The notes below the pieces were generated by a model. That model saw only the letters and a list, made by a program, of their open reading frames with translations. It made no database searches and was not told the DNA's origin. Made by a program: the position numbers and the translations under genes. Shown here piece after piece: positions 6,537-14,782 of a stretch of DNA of 17,661 bases. Source of the stretch: CAYWFP01 sp964457365 (lineage in GTDB: Bacteria > Planctomycetota > SZUA-567); contig CAYWFP010000085.1 in assembly GCA_964457365.1 (NCBI GenBank), positions 1 to 17,661 on the forward strand, in the 5' to 3' direction. Each line of letters starts with the position of its first letter. Within the stretch, counting starts at the first letter, position 1.

Positions 6537-7430
6537 TTAGCCGGCGGATTTCAGGCGTTCGACGATCTCGCTCACCTTGGTCTCGGCCTCCTCGGGCTTG
6601 AGCTGGCAGGTGCCCGCGCCCTTGTGCCCGCCGCCGCCGTACTCCTTGAGCGTCTCGCCGACGTTGACCGTGCAGGTGCGGTTGAAAATGCTGTGCCCGA
6701 CGGCGACGACGGTGGTGCCGCTGACGCCGTTGAAGAGCCGGACCTCGACGTTGGCCTCCGGGAAGAGGGTGTAGATCAGAAAACGGTTGCCCACCGGTTT
6801 CTCCTGCAGGTCGCGGAAGTCGGTGACGATGACGTTGCCGTCGGCCTTGGCGTGGTCCTGCAGAATCCGCTTGAACTCCTCCTGCTCGTGCAGCACGCGG
6901 TCGGTGCGCTTCTTCACCTCCGGGTGCTTGAGCACCTTCTCCAGCGGCAGCTCCTTGATATACTCTACGAGCCAGCGGAAGTACTTGCGGAACTCCGGCC
7001 CCAGCCCCGAACGCGGGTCGAGCGTCAGCCCCAGCAGGATCCAGCCCTCGGGCTCGGTCACGTCGTCCATGGTCAGGTCGGCCGCGTCGAGCCGGTCGGT
7101 CGCCTCCAGCAGGTCCTTGAAACGGTCGAGCGCCTCGCGGTGCTCGTCGGCGTAGTGGTTGTAGATCACCCGCGCGCAACTCGGCGCCATCTCGAAACGC
7201 CCGTTGTAGTTCTCCGGCAGATTCGCGGTCTCGGAAATATGGTGGTCGAACCAGAGCCCGCACCCCTCGATGTACGGCAGGTTGATGACGATGTCCTCCT
7301 CGTCGGCCTCGACCTTGCCGTCCTGGGCGTCCTTGGGATGGACGAAGCGGATCTCGCGTATATCCTCGACCAGGCTGATCAAGACACTGCTGGTCAGACC
7401 GTCGAAGTCGCCACGGGTGACAATCCGCAT
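6537..7430 (-). CDS. DHH-family phosphoesterase
   Basis: The 297-aa protein shows the DHH/DHHA1 architecture. Motif I is D8-F-D10-G near the N-terminus (MRIVTRGDFDG), the DHH triad is D62-H63-H64 in WFDHHIS, and the C-terminal DHHA1 motif is GGGGHKGAG at 265-273. The family includes nanoRNases/pAp phosphatases, cyclic-di-nucleotide phosphodiesterases and exopolyphosphatase-like enzymes, all Mn-dependent and cytosolic in this length class. The substrate cannot be chosen from sequence alone. ATG 7430 has an excellent GGGAGGAG about 7 nt upstream. The gene is followed by a strong terminator, so it is probably a mostly monocistronic unit with some read-through into ispH. Confidence 0.88.
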   Translation of the reverse strand: MRIVTRGDFDGLTSSVLISLVEDIREIRFVHPKDAQDGKVEADEEDIVINLPYIEGCGLWFDHHISETANLPENYNGRFEMAPSCARVIYNHYADEHREALDRFKDLLEATDRLDAADLTMDDVTEPEGWILLGLTLDPRSGLGPEFRKYFRWLVEYIKELPLEKVLKHPEVKKRTDRVLHEQEEFKRILQDHAKADGNVIVTDFRDLQEKPVGNRFLIYTLFPEANVEVRLFNGVSGTTVVAVGHSIFNRTCTVNVGETLKEYGGGGHKGAGTCQLKPEEAETKVSEIVERLKSAG

Positions 7431-7509
7431 GAAGTGCTCCTCCCTCGATTCGTCATGATTCGCGTCGCGCCGGGCGCTCGGGTGTCCGGGCCGTTATTAG
7501 TAAAGCAAC

Positions 7510-7538
7510 AGTATAGTAACGCCTCCCACGTATGGGAA
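7510..7538 (-). promoter_or_regulatory. possible promoter of the DHH gene, overlapping a small hairpin
   Basis: Minus-strand TTCCCA (7538-7533), 17-nt spacer, TATACT (7515-7510) resembles a sigma-70 promoter. The same place holds a 5-bp stem, TCCCA/TGGGA, closed by TACG (7524-7537). That stem lies 24-38 nt after the stop of the response regulator. It may be a weak end-of-operon hairpin, but no T run follows. Confidence 0.45.
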
Positions 7539-7561
7539 GGGGAAATTTCGGGGCTTTTCGG

Positions 7562-8908
<1,347 letters not shown>

Positions 8909-8910
8909 CG

Positions 8911-10098
8911 TCAATCCTTCGGCTCGTCGTACAACCGCCGCCAGAGCCGGCGCGGATCGTCCAGCAATATCAGAAACGCCGCCCGGGCGCAATACTCCGC
9001 CGGCTTCAGCAGCAGGTACGCCACGTCCGCCAGCCACCGGTTCTTCACCCGCGCCGCCAATGCCGGGCCGATGCGGTCATACACCGCCCGCAGCCGCCGG
9101 TGCCATGTCGGCGCCGCACACGCCAGCGCGATCTCGGCGAGCTTGAAGACGCGCAGTTGCTCGCTCACGCGCATATCGCCGACCTGCTCCGCCCCCGTCA
9201 GCCAGCGATGCCCGCGCGCGGCGGCGGTGGCGATAAAGCACGGCGAATGGGGCGGCAATGCATAATACTCGCTCCGCATGCGCTCGTACGCGAAATACAG
9301 CGTCACGCCGTACGCCCCGCCGTACGCCCCGCCCGCGGCGATCCACGGCCAGCGCGGTCCCGGCTCCTTCCCCACCGCCAGGATCTGCACCCGCGCGACC
9401 ATCGACCAGTACGTCGAGACGATCCAGAGCGGCGTGGCCATGAGCACGAAGGCGACCCAGACGCTCAACACCTCCCCGACGCTCCCGGCGACCACGGAGA
9501 AGGTCTGCAGCAACGATTGGCCGTCGGCCCAGCTGACGTATCCGACAAGCAGCAGGCAGAAGACCGCCAGGTGCGCCAGGACACCCAGAACCAGCAGGAT
9601 CGGCGGCAGGAGCCAGTGCCAGTACGGCTTCGGCCCCAGCCATTCGCACAGCCGCAGCAAGCCGTACGGCAGCAACGCGATCGCCCCGACGACCGCCGCG
9701 ATAATGCCCAGCACCAGCCAGTCCCCGGCGGTCCCGGCGAAGATGCCGAACCTCGCGCCGATATAGGCGTAGCACGTCAGGGCGAAGAACGAGGAGAGCG
9801 CCGCGCCCGCGTAGACCCCGAACCGTACCGTCGCCGGCGGCCTGCGGTTGATCGAAAACAGCAGCACATACCCCAGCGCCAGCCACGAATAGCTTGCCAG
9901 CGGCAGCCAGACCCAGTTGGCCTCGCGCCCCAGGAACTCCGCGAGGTAGTCGCCCATCCTTCCCGACTGCCAATCGCCCTCCAGCGGCGAGAAGAGAAAG
10001 CACAGCGGCGGCGCCACCACCCCGGCGAAGAAATACCACGCCCGGCGCGCGATGATCAGACGCTCGCACGGCTTGTTCTTCGAGAGCAGGATATCCAT
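8911..10098 (-). CDS. multi-pass membrane protein with CFI-box C-terminal domain
   Basis: The 395-aa product has about seven hydrophobic segments (roughly 20-38, 64-83, 93-117, 127-149, 161-187, 206-232, 252-270). A cytosolic or peripheral C-terminal domain then begins with C287-FIATAA. This CFIATAA motif followed by a basic helical tail (ending with LKPAEYC near 364-370) matches what I recall as the CFI-box C-terminal region of unknown function. It appears downstream of varied domains in bacteria. ATG 10098 was chosen over an upstream in-frame start because it lies 16 nt after the sulfotransferase stop, has GAGG about 7 nt before it, and avoids a low-complexity extension that overlaps that gene. 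The stop is 2 nt before the response regulator start, so the three genes are a tight operon. No function is assigned. Confidence 0.85.
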   Translation of the reverse strand: MDILLSKNKPCERLIIARRAWYFFAGVVAPPLCFLFSPLEGDWQSGRMGDYLAEFLGREANWVWLPLASYSWLALGYVLLFSINRRPPATVRFGVYAGAALSSFFALTCYAYIGARFGIFAGTAGDWLVLGIIAAVVGAIALLPYGLLRLCEWLGPKPYWHWLLPPILLVLGVLAHLAVFCLLLVGYVSWADGQSLLQTFSVVAGSVGEVLSVWVAFVLMATPLWIVSTYWSMVARVQILAVGKEPGPRWPWIAAGGAYGGAYGVTLYFAYERMRSEYYALPPHSPCFIATAAARGHRWLTGAEQVGDMRVSEQLRVFKLAEIALACAAPTWHRRLRAVYDRIGPALAARVKNRWLADVAYLLLKPAEYCARAAFLILLDDPRRLWRRLYDEPKD

Positions 10099-10114
10099 GG
10101 CGAAGCCTCGTGGC

Positions 10115-11161
10115 TCAGCCGCCCAGGCGCTTGAGCCGCTGATCGAGCTCGTTGATCGTCCCTTGTTGCGACTGGGTGATCCCCAGGAGGAACTGGATCG
10201 TCGTCTCCAGGGATATGCCCTCGAATGCCTCGCCGTCCGCCGGTGGCGGCGCCTCGCGGAAGAGCTTGCCGTCTTCCCGGCCGAGATAGGTTCTGGCGAT
10301 GTGGGCGTAGTCCTCGGCATAGCGCGCGAGCAACTCCCGGCGTCGCGCGGGATCGAGGATCTCCTGCCCGTGCTCCCCCGCGCGCATCTGGATCTCGCTG
10401 TACTGCTCGATCAACTCTCGCAGGTTGTCGATGAAATCCGTCGACAGGATATCCTTCGCGCCGTTGACGATGCGGGCCAGGTCCGCCATCTCGACGGTGG
10501 TGCCCTGGTTGAGAGTCCATTGGGCGAAGACCGTCTCTTCGAGGCCGTCGAGACCGACGATCCGGCAGAAGTCCGCCATCAGATCCTGCTTGTGAAGCTG
10601 CGCCTTCTCGAACGGCCGGACGATCAAATGCTCTTTCCCGACATGGCCGGCCAGCGTATCGAGGATCGCGCGCAACGGATAGTCGGCGAATTCCAGCGCC
10701 GCGGTCGCCAGCGAGGGGTAATACGGATACCGGCTGCTGCGGACGACCTCCTGTATGCCCTTGGACATGCAGTACTTGTCGATCCGGCGAAAGTAGATCA
10801 CGACATACACCGCCTCGAACAGGGAGAGAAAATCCGTGTTCGTCGGCGCGACCATGTCGATCATCAGGCAGCGTTCGTCGCTGATATGCTCGCTACTGAT
10901 CACCACTTTCGGCAGACGATGCCGCTCGATCTCCGCCCGCAGGCTCGCGAGCATCGCCGCGTCCTCGGGCGTCGCCTTCCCGCGGGCCGTCCGGCACGCG
11001 GCCCCGGCAAGATCGACATGCGTCTCCGAGCGCAGCCCCGCCTCAGGGTACAGCACACCGTGCTGCAACAGCGTCTTCTGCTGCAGCGCGAACTGCAACT
11101 GGATCGTCGACGTCCCCGTCTTTGGCGTGCCGATATGCAGGTACAAGACAGGTTTTCGCAT
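10115..11161 (-). CDS. P-loop sulfotransferase-like protein
   Basis: The 348-aa protein begins with YLHIGTPKTGTSTIQ. G11-T-P-K-T-G-T-S forms the 5'-phosphosulfate-binding loop of PAPS-dependent sulfotransferases. A later YFRRIDKYCMS segment (about 140-150) has the Arg and Ser spacing of the 3'-phosphate site. The family transfers sulfate from PAPS to hydroxyl or amine groups of carbohydrates or other acceptors. Bacterial relatives of this soluble type often modify surface polysaccharides, but the acceptor is unknown here. The C-terminal tail is helical and charged. ATG 11161 has GAGGAA 8 nt upstream. It is the first gene of the unit with the CFI-box membrane protein and response regulator, and is preceded by an unusual G12-containing leader. 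No PAPS synthesis gene is in the window. Confidence 0.82.
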   Translation of the reverse strand: MRKPVLYLHIGTPKTGTSTIQLQFALQQKTLLQHGVLYPEAGLRSETHVDLAGAACRTARGKATPEDAAMLASLRAEIERHRLPKVVISSEHISDERCLMIDMVAPTNTDFLSLFEAVYVVIYFRRIDKYCMSKGIQEVVRSSRYPYYPSLATAALEFADYPLRAILDTLAGHVGKEHLIVRPFEKAQLHKQDLMADFCRIVGLDGLEETVFAQWTLNQGTTVEMADLARIVNGAKDILSTDFIDNLRELIEQYSEIQMRAGEHGQEILDPARRRELLARYAEDYAHIARTYLGREDGKLFREAPPPADGEAFEGISLETTIQFLLGITQSQQGTINELDQRLKRLGG

Positions 11162-11498
11162 GTCGTTCTTCCTCGCTCATGTCCCCCCCCCCCCGGTCGC
11201 GGCCGCGACCGCCCCGGCTCGCCGGCCGTCCGGGCGGGTATCCCGCCCCGCGCGCGAAGGGATCGAAATTTCTTACCGCGACGACGAAAAAAAATCCGCG
11301 CCCCTATCCCGTTGTGGCGACAGCGGACTCCGGCCGCGGCGCAATCTTCGCCGTACGCGTACGGTACGGTTCTGTACCACTCCCCCTTGCATTCGGCCCC
11401 CGCGTGCCGCAAATGTGAAGTGGCTCCGCAAGGCGGGCTCTGTTCCCGCGAACGCTCTTTGACAAGGAGAAAGCACGATGCGCCACGCGCCGCTCTCG
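11162..11498. other. long intergenic region with G12 tract and palindromes
   Basis: This 337-base gap lies between the stop of the GH57 gene and the sulfotransferase start. It holds a 12-base C run (11183-11194, G12 on the coding strand), a directly adjacent 16-bp perfect palindrome (11195-11210), a 7-bp stem GGGCGGG/CCCGCCC with a 3-nt loop (11232-11248), an eight-base A run (11287-11294), and a 14-bp palindrome CCGTACGCGTACGG (11351-11364). A GGTAC/GTACC pair overlaps the last of these. No convincing sigma-70 or sigma-54 promoter and no protein gene were seen. The T8 on the minus strand has only a weak stem before it and is a poor terminator candidate. Confidence 0.7.
11183..11194. repeat. 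homopolymeric C12/G12 tract 21 nt upstream of the sulfotransferase start
   Basis: Twelve consecutive C on the plus strand, G12 when read with the sulfotransferase gene, located in its leader just before the ribosome-binding site. It is by far the longest G/C homopolymer noticed in the window. Its distance from the gene start would place it in the promoter spacer or 5' untranslated region. Confidence 0.9.
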
Positions 11499-13100
11499 TT
11501 ACGCACTCGTCCCCTGCGGGGCGAACCACGCGGGCTCGATCCGCGGGAAGATCTTGTCGACGTACTCCAGGCCCGACAGCGTCTCCTCGTCCGCCTCGCC
11601 CGCGCGCAGCATCGCCTCGAGCGTGCGGAAACGCGCCAGGTGCTGCGCCACGCGCTTGCGGGCGTAGGCCGGGCTCGTGCCGGTGCGCATGATGAACGGC
11701 CAGTCGCTCGCCTGCGCCAGCAGGAGCTCCCGGGCCATCTGCTGCAGCACGCGGTACTCGCCGGCCTCGAACGCGCCTCCCCCGGCCAGCGCGCCCAGCC
11801 GCTCGGCCGCGTCGTGGAGCTCCGGGTAGATCTCCTCGTTGCTCTCGTTGAGCCAGAAGGCGAAGCTGCTCTCGGGCCCCCAACTGCTCGCCGCGGGCGT
11901 GGCAAGCTGGTTCTCCGGATACGCCTGCAGGTACTGCCGCGGCGTGCACAGCTTCACCGTCTCGCTGTCGCAGGCGATCTTGCGGATGGCGTAGTCCAGG
12001 AAGAGCGGCCCCTCGTACCACCAGTGACCGAAGAGCTCCGCGTCGAACGGCGCCACGATCAGCGGCGGGCGGTCGGCCTCGCCGGCCAGGTGCGCCACCT
12101 GCGCCTCGCGCTTGGCCAGGAAATCGCCCGCGTCCAGCGCCGCCTGCTCGCGCGCGCGGTCGGCGTCGTACAGATCCTTCTCCTCGCCGGATCCGGTGAT
12201 GCGGCAGTATTTCATGCCCGTGTTGGTGCGCACCTCGTCCGCGATCAGGAAATCGCGCACCGCCTCCGGTGGCAGCTCGAAGCCGATGTCGCGGTAGTAC
12301 TCGCGGTAATCGGGATGCCCCGGATATCCCGACTCGGCCGCCCAGACCTCGCGCGCGGTCTCGCCGTCGCGCGCGAAGGCCGCCACGCCCGCGCGGGTCA
12401 GAAGCGGCGCGTGCACGCCCCGCAGCGGCCGCTCCGCGGCGCGCTCGAAGCCGGCGGCGTCGAGGAAGAAATAGCGGATGCCGGCCTCGGCGAGCAGGTC
12501 CTCCACGCCGGGGTAATACGCGCACTCGGGCAGCCACATCCCCTCCGCCGGCGCGCCGAAGACCTCGGTGTGATACGCCTGCGCCGTCCGGATCTGCGCG
12601 CGCACCGCGCCCGGATGGAGCTGCAGGAGCGGCAGGAAGCCGTGCGTCGCCGCGCAGGTCATCAGCTCCAGCCGCCCGGCCGCCGCCAGCCGCGCGAAGG
12701 CCGCCGCCGGCCGCCGCTCGTAGACCGTCTCGAACCAGTAGAGCGCGTCGCGGAAACGGTCGGCGTAGAACTCCGCCAGGCGCAGCCGCACCGGGTCGTC
12801 GCGGTGACGCCTGATCTCGCGCTCGGCCAGCGCCGGCAGGCGCCGCAGGTGCTCGGCGTAGCGCTGCTGCAACAACTCGTCCTCGAACATCGTCACCAGC
12901 GTCGGCGAGAGCGAGATCGGCAGCGCGTAGTCGACGTCGTCGTCCTCGAGCCGCTCGAGCATTCTCAGCAGTGGCAGGTAGGTCTCGGTCAGCGCCTCGA
13001 AGAACCAGCGCTCCTCCAGAAAGCGATCGTGCTCGGGATGGCGCACGTAGGGCAGGTGCGCGTGAAGCACGAAGGCGACGTAGCCGGCGGCGGGGTGCAC
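11499..13100 (-). CDS. GH57 1,4-alpha-glucan branching enzyme
   Basis: A 533-aa family-57 glycoside hydrolase of the branching-enzyme type. It makes alpha-1,6 branches in alpha-1,4 glucans in the cytosol. Motif 1 is HAHLPYV (13-19). The nucleophile motif is GMWLPECAY with E192, and the acid/base motif is PFDAELFGHWWYEG with D353. A catalytic Glu near 184-192 and Asp at about 353 agree with what I recall of the Thermus and Thermococcus enzymes, and the YYRDIGF segment (268-274) is also characteristic. The C-terminal helical region carries the DUF1957-type features. GTG 13100 is used because the product begins directly before the first beta strand, and GAGGG lies about 7 nt upstream. A hairpin separates it from the upstream DUF4912 gene. 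Confidence 0.92.
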   Translation of the reverse strand: MHPAAGYVAFVLHAHLPYVRHPEHDRFLEERWFFEALTETYLPLLRMLERLEDDDVDYALPISLSPTLVTMFEDELLQQRYAEHLRRLPALAEREIRRHRDDPVRLRLAEFYADRFRDALYWFETVYERRPAAAFARLAAAGRLELMTCAATHGFLPLLQLHPGAVRAQIRTAQAYHTEVFGAPAEGMWLPECAYYPGVEDLLAEAGIRYFFLDAAGFERAAERPLRGVHAPLLTRAGVAAFARDGETAREVWAAESGYPGHPDYREYYRDIGFELPPEAVRDFLIADEVRTNTGMKYCRITGSGEEKDLYDADRAREQAALDAGDFLAKREAQVAHLAGEADRPPLIVAPFDAELFGHWWYEGPLFLDYAIRKIACDSETVKLCTPRQYLQAYPENQLATPAASSWGPESSFAFWLNESNEEIYPELHDAAERLGALAGGGAFEAGEYRVLQQMARELLLAQASDWPFIMRTGTSPAYARKRVAQHLARFRTLEAMLRAGEADEETLSGLEYVDKIFPRIEPAWFAPQGTSA

Positions 13101-13110
13101 GGGCGATCCC

Positions 13111-13141
13111 TCAACAAGAAACCGCCCAAGCGGCTTGGGCG
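13111..13141 (-). terminator. hairpin with T-rich tail between the DUF4912 and GH57 genes
   Basis: On the minus strand an 8-bp perfect stem, CGCCCAAG/CTTGGGCG (13141-13134 and 13130-13123), with a CCG loop is followed by GTTTCTTGTTGA. It looks like an intrinsic terminator with an interrupted T tract. It lies inside an apparent operon and ends only about 10 nt before the GH57 GTG, so it is probably partial, an attenuator or an RNA-stability element. Confidence 0.65.
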
Positions 13142-13178
13142 ATTCGGGCGGAGCGACAACGATACGACAGGCGCGGCG

Positions 13179-14672
13179 TCAGGCCGTGGCGCCCAGGTCG
13201 ACCGCGACCTCGCGCCGTTCGACCACGGCCTCGGCCTCGACCGCCTCGACCGGGACGTGCAGCCGGCCGTTCTTGACCACGCAACTGATGCAGAAGGAGC
13301 CGTCGGGCTCCGGGTCGATCAGCAGACCGCCGACGCGGACCTTGCGCCCGGGCTGGACCTTGCCGCGCAGGATCAGCTCCGCGCTCAACTCCAGCCCCGC
13401 CTCGGTCACCGCCGAAGCCACGCGCCCGGCCTTCTTCGCCCGCAGCGTCCGCGTCTGCGAGCGCTCGACCTTCTCGCGGGTCAGCTTCGCCAGAGGCGAG
13501 CGGTCGATCCAGTTCTGCCGCGCCGCCAACGTCGACAAGAGCGCCGGCAACGCCGCGGCCGCGTCGGCCCGCTGCGCCAGCGGGGCAACCTCGGGGCGGC
13601 GCACCGCCGGCGGGTAGAGCGTCGCCTCGGTCTCGTCCATCTCCTTGAACGGCTGCGCCTCGTCCAGGCGGGCCAGGAAGAACTCCGGCCGGGCCGCCTC
13701 TTCGCGGGCGGCGAGCCGGCGGGAATCGGCCTGCCGCTGCCGCCGCTGGCGGCGCGCGTCGTACTCGCTGCGGCACCGCTCCGGCGCCAGGCGCGGCACC
13801 GCGCCGGCCAGGCGCAGCGCGCGCGGACCTTCGCGCAGGAACCGGCGGTAGACCGCCTGCACCATGCTCTCGGCCTGCAGATCGCGCTCGGGCCAGTCCG
13901 CGTCGTCGGGACCGAGGACGACCGGCGCGACCGGGACGCGGAACAGCGCCGGCGTCGCCGGACGGACAAGCTCGCCGACTTCGCAACGGTCGAAACGGGC
14001 GTCCTCGCCGCCGCCGACCGCGCGCGCGATGGCCACGGTGTTCGACTGGGTCAACGCCAGAAAGTCGCTCTCGGTGCGCAGGCCCAGCTCGCAGAGGTAG
14101 CAGCGGCCGGGCGCGTTCACCTCGACGGCCCGCCGCCCCTCCTCCAGCGCCACGGGGATGTCGAAGGAAGAATGCGCGTTGTCGCCGTCGAAGAGGATGT
14201 CGCTGACGTCGTGGAAGCGCAGGACGAACGCGGCGCCGCGGGCCCGCTCGCCCAGGGCCGAGCGGGCGTTGCGGATCACCTGCGGCGGGATGCGCCAGTA
14301 GGCGTGGACCTGCGACGGGCTCGTCGCGGCCAGCACCACCTTCGGCGCGGTCTGCTGGAGGATGCGCCCCGGCGCGTCGGTCCGCGCCAGCAACGGGCGC
14401 AGCCGCGCGGGGTGCCGCGGGTCGACCTCGCCCACGCCGGCGGCGAAGCGCCCGCCGCTCGACACCGGCATCGCCAGGCGGCCGTTTCGTTCGTGCAGCG
14501 ACCGGAGCGCCAGGTGCCGCACCGCCGGCGCGAACTGGACCGGGCGCTGGTGCACCGCCGCGGGCGCGCCGTCGCGCAGCATCGGGTAGCGCGAGCGCAA
14601 GCGCCGCTTCATCGCCTGCAACCGCGCGGGCGCGACATCACCGATAATGGCCAGAGAATCCATCTCGCTCAC
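13179..14672 (-). CDS. DUF4912-domain protein of the alpha-glucan locus
   Basis: A 497-aa soluble protein. Residues about 110-225 match the DUF4912 pattern: VVLAATSP, then AYW, an RFHDVSD-like strand, a SSFDIPV segment, GRCYLCELG and a TQSNTVAIA ending. The N-terminal 100 residues and a Lys/Arg/Ala-rich middle (about 300-345) are not recognised. The last 100 residues look like a separate small beta domain. DUF4912 has no known reaction. From memory it is commonly encoded beside GH57 branching enzymes and GT4 glucan synthases, exactly the neighbours here, so a role in glucan synthesis or binding is inferred. GTG 14672 is preferred because GGAG lies 4 nt upstream; ATG 14663 is the alternative. 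Confidence 0.85.
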   Translation of the reverse strand: MSEMDSLAIIGDVAPARLQAMKRRLRSRYPMLRDGAPAAVHQRPVQFAPAVRHLALRSLHERNGRLAMPVSSGGRFAAGVGEVDPRHPARLRPLLARTDAPGRILQQTAPKVVLAATSPSQVHAYWRIPPQVIRNARSALGERARGAAFVLRFHDVSDILFDGDNAHSSFDIPVALEEGRRAVEVNAPGRCYLCELGLRTESDFLALTQSNTVAIARAVGGGEDARFDRCEVGELVRPATPALFRVPVAPVVLGPDDADWPERDLQAESMVQAVYRRFLREGPRALRLAGAVPRLAPERCRSEYDARRQRRQRQADSRRLAAREEAARPEFFLARLDEAQPFKEMDETEATLYPPAVRRPEVAPLAQRADAAAALPALLSTLAARQNWIDRSPLAKLTREKVERSQTRTLRAKKAGRVASAVTEAGLELSAELILRGKVQPGRKVRVGGLLIDPEPDGSFCISCVVKNGRLHVPVEAVEAEAVVERREVAVDLGATA

Positions 14673-14728
14673 GTGACTCCGTCTTCGGCGGCAACGAGTG
14701 CTCAAGCTATCGCCTTCGATGATAGGGG

Positions 14729-14758
14729 ATTATAATGGATGCCCCCCGCCCTTGTCAT
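14729..14758 (-). promoter_or_regulatory. promoter of the DUF4912-GH57 unit
   Basis: Minus-strand ATGACA (14758-14753), an 18-nt spacer including a GGGCGGGGGG stretch, and a perfect TATAAT (14734-14729). The transcription start should lie near 14722, about 50 nt before the DUF4912 GTG. It sits between the GT4 stop and the DUF4912 gene, so these two genes need not share one transcript. Confidence 0.7.
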
Positions 14759-14782
14759 CAGGAAATTTCGATAAAACCGGTT

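Noticed and set aside
4448..6601. A 717-codon plus-strand open frame antisense to IspH-UbiA
   Set aside because: It is the shadow of a gene with intact catalytic motifs. Composition is Arg/His/Asp-rich without any known motif.
9290..9340. Short tandem CCGTACGCCCCG-like repeat
   Set aside because: It lies within the CFI-box membrane gene and encodes a GGAYGGAYG transmembrane segment, explained by the protein.
11287..11294. Eight-T run on the minus strand as a terminator for the GH57 gene
   Set aside because: It lies about 200 nt past the stop and the only stem before it is about 4 bp with a long loop.
11478..14735. A 1085-codon open frame on the plus strand with AAGGAG before its ATG
   Set aside because: It is fully antisense to the GH57 and DUF4912 genes, which have clear family motifs. 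Its product is an Arg/Gln/Leu-rich low-complexity sequence with no recognisable domain. Long antisense frames are expected at this G+C.
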